A stretch of 10,046 nucleotides of DNA from NCBI GenBank assembly GCA_027002315.1, contig JALWZV010000085.1, forward strand, positions 1 to 10,046, written 5' to 3'. The translations under genes were made by a program, and so were the position numbers. Source of the DNA: Candidatus Roizmanbacteria bacterium (lineage in GTDB: Bacteria > Patescibacteriota > Microgenomatia > UBA1406 > GWC2-37-13). Each line of letters opens with the position of its first letter. Positions within the stretch are counted from its first letter, which is position 1. The notes under the pieces were generated by a model, which was given only the letters and a program-made list of their open reading frames with translations, was not told the DNA's origin and did not search any database. This document shows positions 5,573 to 10,046 of this stretch, one piece after another.

Positions 5573-5578
5573 TATACT
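5573..5578 (+). promoter_or_regulatory. -10 box for ruvA
   Basis: TATACT lies 8 nt before the ruvA ATG, with only a weak TTTAAT-like -35 at about 5551. The geometry again predicts a leaderless or nearly leaderless mRNA, and the sequence before the ATG (TTTATCTT) has no Shine-Dalgarno. Confidence 0.5.
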
Positions 5579-5586
5579 TTTATCTT

Positions 5587-6171
5587 ATGATAGGAAAAGT
5601 AAAAGGAGTATTAAGTGAAGTAGATGGTAATGTGGCTTTAATAGAGACAAATGGAGGAGTTTTTTATAATATCTTTTTTACGCCTGGCCTTTTAAGTAAA
5701 TATAAAAAAGGCGATGATGTTTGTGTTTATACATACCTTCACGTAAGGGAAGATAATATGTCGCTTTTTGGATTTGAGACTAAAGTGCAGTTTAAGCTGT
5801 TTAAGATGTTACTCTCTGTACAGGGCATAGGTGTTAAGCTTGCGTTTAGCATCATCTCTTTTGCCAAGGTTGAGGAGATAGTAGAGATGATCAACAACAA
5901 TGATATTCCCTCGTTAACTAGAATACCTGGGCTTGGGAAAAAGACAGCGATGAAGATGATACTTGAGTTATCACAGAAATTAAAGACGGTAAACGATGTC
6001 AATAGATTAGTAAACTCATTTTTGTCAAATGATGACAAGATAGTAATTGATGCATTAGTATCTTTAGGCTTTCAGGTGAGAGATATTAAACCAATGTTAG
6101 GTAAGGTGGACAAAGAGCTATCTGTAGAAAAAAAGATTCAAAAAATTTTAAGATTGATTAAGGGGAAATAG
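5587..6171 (+). CDS. ruvA: Holliday junction DNA helicase subunit RuvA
   Basis: Tetrameric Holliday-junction-binding protein that holds the junction in a square-planar form and recruits RuvB. At 194 aa it is close to the usual 190-205. Domain I (1-63) is an OB fold starting MIGKVKGVLSEVDGN and carries the acidic-pin pair E55-D56 in HVREDNMSLFGF, at the same positions as in E. coli RuvA. Domain II has two helix-hairpin-helix motifs, SVQGIGVKLA (77-86) and RIPGLGKKTAMKMILEL (112-128). Domain III (about 150-194), with DALVSLGF, is the RuvB contact. The start ATG has a -10 box 8 nt upstream and no Shine-Dalgarno. The gene converges with the enolase-like gene, leaving 14 bp between stops. No ruvC is visible in the window. 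Confidence 0.96.
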   Translation: MIGKVKGVLSEVDGNVALIETNGGVFYNIFFTPGLLSKYKKGDDVCVYTYLHVREDNMSLFGFETKVQFKLFKMLLSVQGIGVKLAFSIISFAKVEEIVEMINNNDIPSLTRIPGLGKKTAMKMILELSQKLKTVNDVNRLVNSFLSNDDKIVIDALVSLGFQVRDIKPMLGKVDKELSVEKKIQKILRLIKGK

Positions 6172-6185
6172 TTTTAATACGTGTC

Positions 6186-7478
6186 TTAAAGTGAGGAGTT
6201 TTTAATTTTATTAATCTCTCTTTCTATTTGCCATAATCTATTGTATTTAGCTACACGTTCTCCTTGGATTGGAGCCCCAAATTTCACAAATGAGGATTGA
6301 ACTGCGTAAGCTAAATCAGCAATAAAAGTATCGTTAGTCTCGGCTGGGCACGAGGAGATAAAGTATGATATTGAGTTCTTTCTTGCCATATCGATAGTCT
6401 CCAGTGTTTCTAATAACGTTCCATATCTAATAGGTTTGATCACAATAGAGTTTAGCGCTTTGTCTTTAATTGCCTTTTTAAACCTGTCTTTATTGCTTGA
6501 TATGAACTCGTCGCCTACTATGTAAGAATCTATTGCTTCGGTAGCAGTGAGTTTTTCCCAATTAGACCAGTCTTCAGAACTAAATGCCTCTTCTATAAAG
6601 AGTATCTCATATTTCTTCTTTATTTTTTGTATGAAGTTGTAGTATTCTTCTTTGCTAAATGAATGAGCCAGGCTTTTCAAATTATAATGTCCTTCTTTAT
6701 AGAAAGTAGATGCCATAATATCTAACCCCATAAAAACGTCTATTCCTATCTTTAAATTTTTTTTAGCAACAACCTCTTCTAGTATTTCTAATGCGTCGGT
6801 ATTGGTAGAAAGATTAGGGGAGAATCCTCCTCCTTCTTCACCAATTAGAGTATTTGCGTGTCTGTATGTTAGAACCTGTTTTGTTGTGTGAAATAATGAC
6901 CAGCCCATATGTAAGGCATCCGAGTAAACCAATGAAGACGATGGTATTATTTGAAACTCTTTGAAGTCGATATTGCTATTGATGTTCTCTGAACCAGATA
7001 TGATGTTGAAGATTGGTGTTGGGAATTCTTCAAATTTTATTTTAGCCTTGAAAGTATTCTCGTAGAAATTATTTATGTACTTATATAAAGGTAATCCTTG
7101 AGAGATAGCTGCTGCTTTAGTGAACAGTTCGGATAGTAAAAGCGTTGTGTTTGCACCAAGCTTACTTTTATCACTAGTTGGATCAGCGTCTTTTAACCAG
7201 CGTTCTAATTTTGAGTGATTAGATATATCGACATTTTTTATTTTTTTAGATATAACATTGTTAATTACATAACTTGCTTTTTGTCTTCCTTCACCATCAA
7301 AACGAGCATGATTATCATCTATAAGTTCTTTTGGGGCAAACTTATCATCCTTATTTTTATTAGAGGGGATGGAGGCATTGACCACAATATCATTATCCAA
7401 TCTTAGTTCTCCCATTAAGGTTGGAGAACCTTGTGAGCTTAATATCTCATAGGAGAAAATATCTTTAATCTTAGCCAT
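6186..7478 (-). CDS. Divergent enolase (phosphopyruvate hydratase) homologue with altered substrate-binding residues
   Basis: A 430-aa protein colinear with enolase throughout. Kept residues, with yeast numbering in brackets: E174 (E168), E215 in GEEGG (E211), metal ligands D253 (D246), E296 (E295) and D323 (D320), catalytic base K348 (K345) and K411 in RVAKYN (K396). Lost residues: the flexible SGASTG loop is replaced by PSNKNKDD (38-45), the GGxHxxN histidine (H159) is N165, and SHRSGET is SSCPAET (375-381), so H373, R374 and S375 become S, C and P. The conserved KxNQIG is KPIRYG. The groups that hold the 2-phosphoglycerate phosphate are therefore missing, while metal site and base remain. 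It starts 14 nt after the ppsA stop, with no Shine-Dalgarno, so it is almost certainly co-transcribed with PEP synthase. It could be an enolase paralogue with another substrate, a regulatory pseudoenzyme, or a lineage-specific enolase; the sequence does not decide. Confidence 0.85.
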   Translation of the reverse strand: MAKIKDIFSYEILSSQGSPTLMGELRLDNDIVVNASIPSNKNKDDKFAPKELIDDNHARFDGEGRQKASYVINNVISKKIKNVDISNHSKLERWLKDADPTSDKSKLGANTTLLLSELFTKAAAISQGLPLYKYINNFYENTFKAKIKFEEFPTPIFNIISGSENINSNIDFKEFQIIPSSSLVYSDALHMGWSLFHTTKQVLTYRHANTLIGEEGGGFSPNLSTNTDALEILEEVVAKKNLKIGIDVFMGLDIMASTFYKEGHYNLKSLAHSFSKEEYYNFIQKIKKKYEILFIEEAFSSEDWSNWEKLTATEAIDSYIVGDEFISSNKDRFKKAIKDKALNSIVIKPIRYGTLLETLETIDMARKNSISYFISSCPAETNDTFIADLAYAVQSSFVKFGAPIQGERVAKYNRLWQIEREINKIKNSSL

Positions 7479-7492
7479 AATGTTTTACGGAT

Positions 7493-9802
7493 TTAACTTA
7501 ATTTTTCTACTTCATAAACTAACTCTCTTGTACGTTGGACAGCGTCTGGATTTACGGATAGACTTGTTATTCCAGCATTAACCAGTGTTTCTACAATTTC
7601 TTTATAGTCTGAGGCTGCTTGTCCACAGATAGAACTTGTTATTCCATTTCTAGCACATGTTTTCACAATCTCTTTAAGGGTTTTGATTACCACAGGATTT
7701 CTCTCATCGTAAATTGATGAGATATTTTCATTATCTCTATCTACTCCTAACAACATCATCGTCAAATCATTTGTCCCTATTGATACACCATCTATTCCTA
7801 TGTCTATAAATTGTTGTAGATTAAGAGCACAAGCAGGTACCTCTACCATAATTAAGAACTTAAACTCTGGAAAACTGAACAATCCATGTCGTTTAACTAT
7901 GTCTTTTATTTTCATCAATTCCCATGGAACACGGACAAACGGAATCATCAAATGTAGATTTTTAAAACCACGTTCCCAGATTTTTTTTATTGCTGAGAGC
8001 TCCATCCCGAATACTTTTTCATCTGCTATGTATCTTGACGCTCCTCTAAATCCTAACATTGGATTATCTTCTTGTGGTTCATATTTCTTTCCTCCTTTTA
8101 AATGCTTATACTCATTTGTCTTGAAGTCTGTAGCGCGATAAACAATTGGTCTAGGGCTGAAAGCGGAAGCAAATTTATGCAAATCTCTTGTTAATTTATT
8201 GATAAATTCCTGCTCTTTGTGTTGTCTGATAAATTCTTTAGGATGTACTCCTATATTTGCGATCATAAACTCTGCTCTGAGTAGACCAACTCCATCAACA
8301 TTCATCTTCGCTACTTTTTCTGCTTGGTCTGGCTCTGCTAGGTTAACATAAATTTTAGTTTTTAATTTATGCGCGGTGGTTTTTTTAGTCGGAATATTTT
8401 TTTCCTTTGCTAGAATACTACCTCTAAAAACCTCTCCTGTTCTTCCATTTACAGTAACAACCATTCCATTTTTGAGTTTCTTTGTGGCATTTTCTGTTCC
8501 CACAACAGCAGGAATTCCTAGTTCTCTAGACACAATAGCTGCATGTGAGGTTCTACCTCCATGATCTGTAATGATAGCTGATGCTCTTTTCATTGCTGGA
8601 ACATAATCTGGGTCTGTTTGTGGAGCAACTAGAACATCTCCTTTTTTAACCTCATCTATGTCCTTTGGAGAAGGTACGATTTTAACTTTACCTATACCTA
8701 TTCCTGGCGATGCCGGTGATCCTGTAACAACAGGTTTTTCTTTAAGAAGCTTCCTTTTATCTTTATCTCCTTTTTGGTTAAGTGTGGTAATTGGTCGAGC
8801 TTGAACTATGAAGACATTATTACCCTCTATAGCCCATTCTGTGTCTTGTGGAAAATAATAATGTTTTTCAATGTCGCGTACAATTAATGCTATATGAGTT
8901 ATCTCGTTGTCCGTAAGTTTCTGTTTGGCTCCTATTGATTTTGGAATTTTAACCTCTTTGTTATTTACGCCTTTTTTAATTAGTTTTACTTTTTGAATTG
9001 ATACCTGCTTATTTAGAATGATAAGTGTGTTCTTGTTTACCTCATAATGATCAGGTGTAACTTTTCCTCCCACAATGTACTCTCCCAATCCATAAATTGC
9101 CTCGATTATGATTTTAGTTTTGTCATTAGAGACAGGGTCAATAGTGAATGCGATACCAGACTTATCAGACTCAACCATTCTTTGAATAACTGCAGCTAAA
9201 CCAACTTTAAAGTGGTCAAAGCCTTGGTTATGTCTGTAGAATATAGCCCTTTCTGTAAAAAGAGAGGCCCAACACTCTTTTACTTTTTGTAATAAGCGAT
9301 TTTCTCCACGTACATTGAGATAAGTTTCTTGTTGGCCGGCAAAGGATGCTGTTGGTAAATCCTCTGCAGTAGCTGATGAGCGTACAGCTACCAAAGGAGG
9401 GCGGTATAAGGTTTTAATTCTATGAGTTATTTTTTTAAGAGGATTAACATCTTTATGAAAGTATTCTTCCTCCTTGATTAAAAGATTTTCATAATATGAA
9501 ACAATTTTATTAATTATTTGTTGTGGCATGGGGGATTCGATGATCATTTTGCGAATTTGCTTGGAGACCTGTTCTAGTTGCTTAGAATTGTTATAATCTA
9601 GTGTTCCAAGCAGCTGTTTTATCTTTTTATCAAGTTTGTTTTTTTGGATAAATAAAAAGTAAGCGTTTGCTGTCACTATGAAACCATAGGGAATTGGAAA
9701 TTTGGCCTGAGTCATCTCTCCTAAGTTTGCACCTTTGCCTCCAACAAGCCCCACATCATGTTTGTCTACCTCATTAAACCATACGATGTATTTTTTTACC
9801 AT
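7493..9802 (-). CDS. ppsA: Phosphoenolpyruvate synthase (pyruvate, water dikinase)
   Basis: Interconverts pyruvate + ATP + water and PEP + AMP + Pi, at the gluconeogenic end of glycolysis. At 769 aa it is near the usual 780-800. The N-terminal ATP-grasp domain starts KYIVWFNEVDKHDVGLVGGKGANLGEM and includes VAVRSSATAEDLPTASFAGQ (139-157 region) and QARPIT (334-339). The central phosphohistidine domain has GGRTSHAAIVSRELGIPAVVG with the phosphorylated histidine at H420. The C-terminal TIM-barrel PEP/pyruvate domain has GVGLLRAEFM, NPMLGFRGASRY, GVSIGTNDLTM and the catalytic cysteine C726 in SICGQAAS. All expected catalytic residues are present. It is the first gene of a two-gene unit with the enolase homologue. 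A clear promoter ends 8 nt before the ATG and there is no Shine-Dalgarno, so the mRNA is probably leaderless. Confidence 0.97.
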   Translation of the reverse strand: MVKKYIVWFNEVDKHDVGLVGGKGANLGEMTQAKFPIPYGFIVTANAYFLFIQKNKLDKKIKQLLGTLDYNNSKQLEQVSKQIRKMIIESPMPQQIINKIVSYYENLLIKEEEYFHKDVNPLKKITHRIKTLYRPPLVAVRSSATAEDLPTASFAGQQETYLNVRGENRLLQKVKECWASLFTERAIFYRHNQGFDHFKVGLAAVIQRMVESDKSGIAFTIDPVSNDKTKIIIEAIYGLGEYIVGGKVTPDHYEVNKNTLIILNKQVSIQKVKLIKKGVNNKEVKIPKSIGAKQKLTDNEITHIALIVRDIEKHYYFPQDTEWAIEGNNVFIVQARPITTLNQKGDKDKRKLLKEKPVVTGSPASPGIGIGKVKIVPSPKDIDEVKKGDVLVAPQTDPDYVPAMKRASAIITDHGGRTSHAAIVSRELGIPAVVGTENATKKLKNGMVVTVNGRTGEVFRGSILAKEKNIPTKKTTAHKLKTKIYVNLAEPDQAEKVAKMNVDGVGLLRAEFMIANIGVHPKEFIRQHKEQEFINKLTRDLHKFASAFSPRPIVYRATDFKTNEYKHLKGGKKYEPQEDNPMLGFRGASRYIADEKVFGMELSAIKKIWERGFKNLHLMIPFVRVPWELMKIKDIVKRHGLFSFPEFKFLIMVEVPACALNLQQFIDIGIDGVSIGTNDLTMMLLGVDRDNENISSIYDERNPVVIKTLKEIVKTCARNGITSSICGQAASDYKEIVETLVNAGITSLSVNPDAVQRTRELVYEVEKLS

Positions 9803-9810
9803 ACACTTTC

Positions 9811-9840
9811 ATAATACTTCAAAAAAGAACAAGATGTCAA
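9811..9840 (-). promoter_or_regulatory. Sigma70-type promoter for ppsA and the enolase homologue
   Basis: On the minus strand TTGACA (9835-9840), an 18-bp spacer, then TATTAT (9811-9816). Eight bases separate the -10 box from the ppsA ATG at 9802, which places the expected transcript start at or 1-2 nt before the start codon. Confidence 0.65.
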
Positions 9841-9856
9841 CTCTAAAGATTGAGAG

Positions 9857-9891
9857 AAAATTTCTAATCCACCTCATCGGTGGATAAATTT
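9857..9891. repeat. Hairpin upstream of the ppsA promoter
   Basis: TCCACC-TCATC-GGTGGA (9868-9884) forms a perfect 6-bp stem, extended outward with a bulge by the matching AAATTT sequences on both sides. It lies about 28 bp beyond the ppsA -35 box. It could be an operator, a terminator remnant or part of a repeat; no T run follows on either strand. Confidence 0.45.
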
Positions 9892-9920
9892 CTGGGTCAA
9901 TCCTAATATTTAAACAAACG

Positions 9921-9932
9921 GGGGTGTACCCC
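9921..9932. repeat. Short palindrome before the terminal ORF
   Basis: GGGGT-GT-ACCCC is followed 6 nt later by TATAAT (9939-9944), and lies about 57 bp upstream of the last ORF. It may be an operator or belong to the left end of an insertion sequence. The element's boundaries cannot be fixed without its other end. Confidence 0.35.
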
Positions 9933-9975
9933 TTATACTATAATCACTTTACAAATTTTATTAGTTTTTTTACAG

Positions 9976-9983
9976 AAAGGAGG
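9976..9983 (+). promoter_or_regulatory. Strong Shine-Dalgarno for the terminal ORF
   Basis: AAAGGAGG lies 5 nt before the ATG at 9989 and matches the 16S anti-Shine-Dalgarno core fully. It fixes the start. It contrasts with all other genes in the window, none of which has a recognisable site. Confidence 0.8.
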
Positions 9984-9988
9984 CTAAT

Positions 9989-10046
9989 ATGGTAAGAAAA
10001 TACAAACGACTACCTATAGAGGTTAAACACAAGATATTAGAAGCAG
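9989..10046 (+). CDS. Probable transposase / HTH protein, 5' end only
   Basis: Only the first 19 codons are in the window: MVRKYKRLPIEVKHKILEA. This basic start followed by a helix of the form (R/K)LPxEVKxxILE resembles the N-terminal helix-turn-helix of IS3/IS911-type OrfA transposase subunits, which bind the element's ends. A strong Shine-Dalgarno, an upstream TATAAT (9939-9944) and a palindrome support a real gene with different expression signals from its neighbours, as would suit a mobile element. Too little sequence is present to name the family with certainty; another small HTH regulator is possible. Confidence 0.55.
   Translation, partial: MVRKYKRLPIEVKHKILEA

Noticed and set aside
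6172..6185. Terminator between ruvA and the enolase homologue
   Set aside because: Only 14 bp separate the stop codons and no hairpin fits there.
7800..8141. Plus-strand ORF antisense to ppsA
   Set aside because: It is a shadow of the PEP-synthase C-terminal domain coding sequence; smaller ORFs opposite dnaB, ruvA, the enolase homologue and ppsA were dropped for the same reason.

Overview
The window is AT-rich and densely packed. It looks like a bacterial chromosome segment, most likely from a Patescibacteria/CPR (Microgenomates-like) lineage. The reasons are small and mostly single-copy housekeeping genes, convergent genes that touch or overlap, four tRNA genes without an encoded CCA end, many palindromic intergenic repeats, and start codons with almost no Shine-Dalgarno sequences. 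This assignment is inference; no rRNA or ribosomal protein marker is present. The standard genetic code (TGA as stop) fits all genes.

Layout: 13-2014 (+) holds an MBL-fold hydrolase followed 4 nt later by replicative helicase dnaB. A Nudix hydrolase converges on dnaB and overlaps its last 6 bases (2009-2443, -). Then, all on the minus strand, come tRNA-Arg(UCU), tRNA-Thr(UGU), tRNA-Leu(UAG) and tRNA-Lys(CUU). They are separated by two non-coding stretches (2610-2937 and 3019-3472) full of inverted and direct repeats. The second stretch includes a 20-bp copy of the tRNA-Leu 5' end.

Next is a Holliday-junction locus. ruvB and an unrecognised basic protein lie on the minus strand, and ruvA is transcribed divergently from the unknown gene. 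Downstream and convergent with ruvA is a minus-strand pair, ppsA (PEP synthase) followed after 14 nt by a full-length enolase homologue. This homologue keeps the metal ligands and the catalytic lysine but has lost the phosphate/carboxylate-binding residues. The window ends in the first codons of a probable transposase or other helix-turn-helix protein, which has the only strong Shine-Dalgarno here.

Functionally the window combines replication (DnaB), recombination (RuvA, RuvB), translation (tRNAs) and the PEP node of central carbon metabolism. The points most worth following are the enolase-like protein paired with PEP synthase, the -10 boxes placed 7-9 nt before start codons (suggesting leaderless mRNAs), and the repeat cassette bounded by two copies of the tRNA-Leu 5' end. 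I saw no CRISPR array, toxin-antitoxin pair, phage module or defence island.
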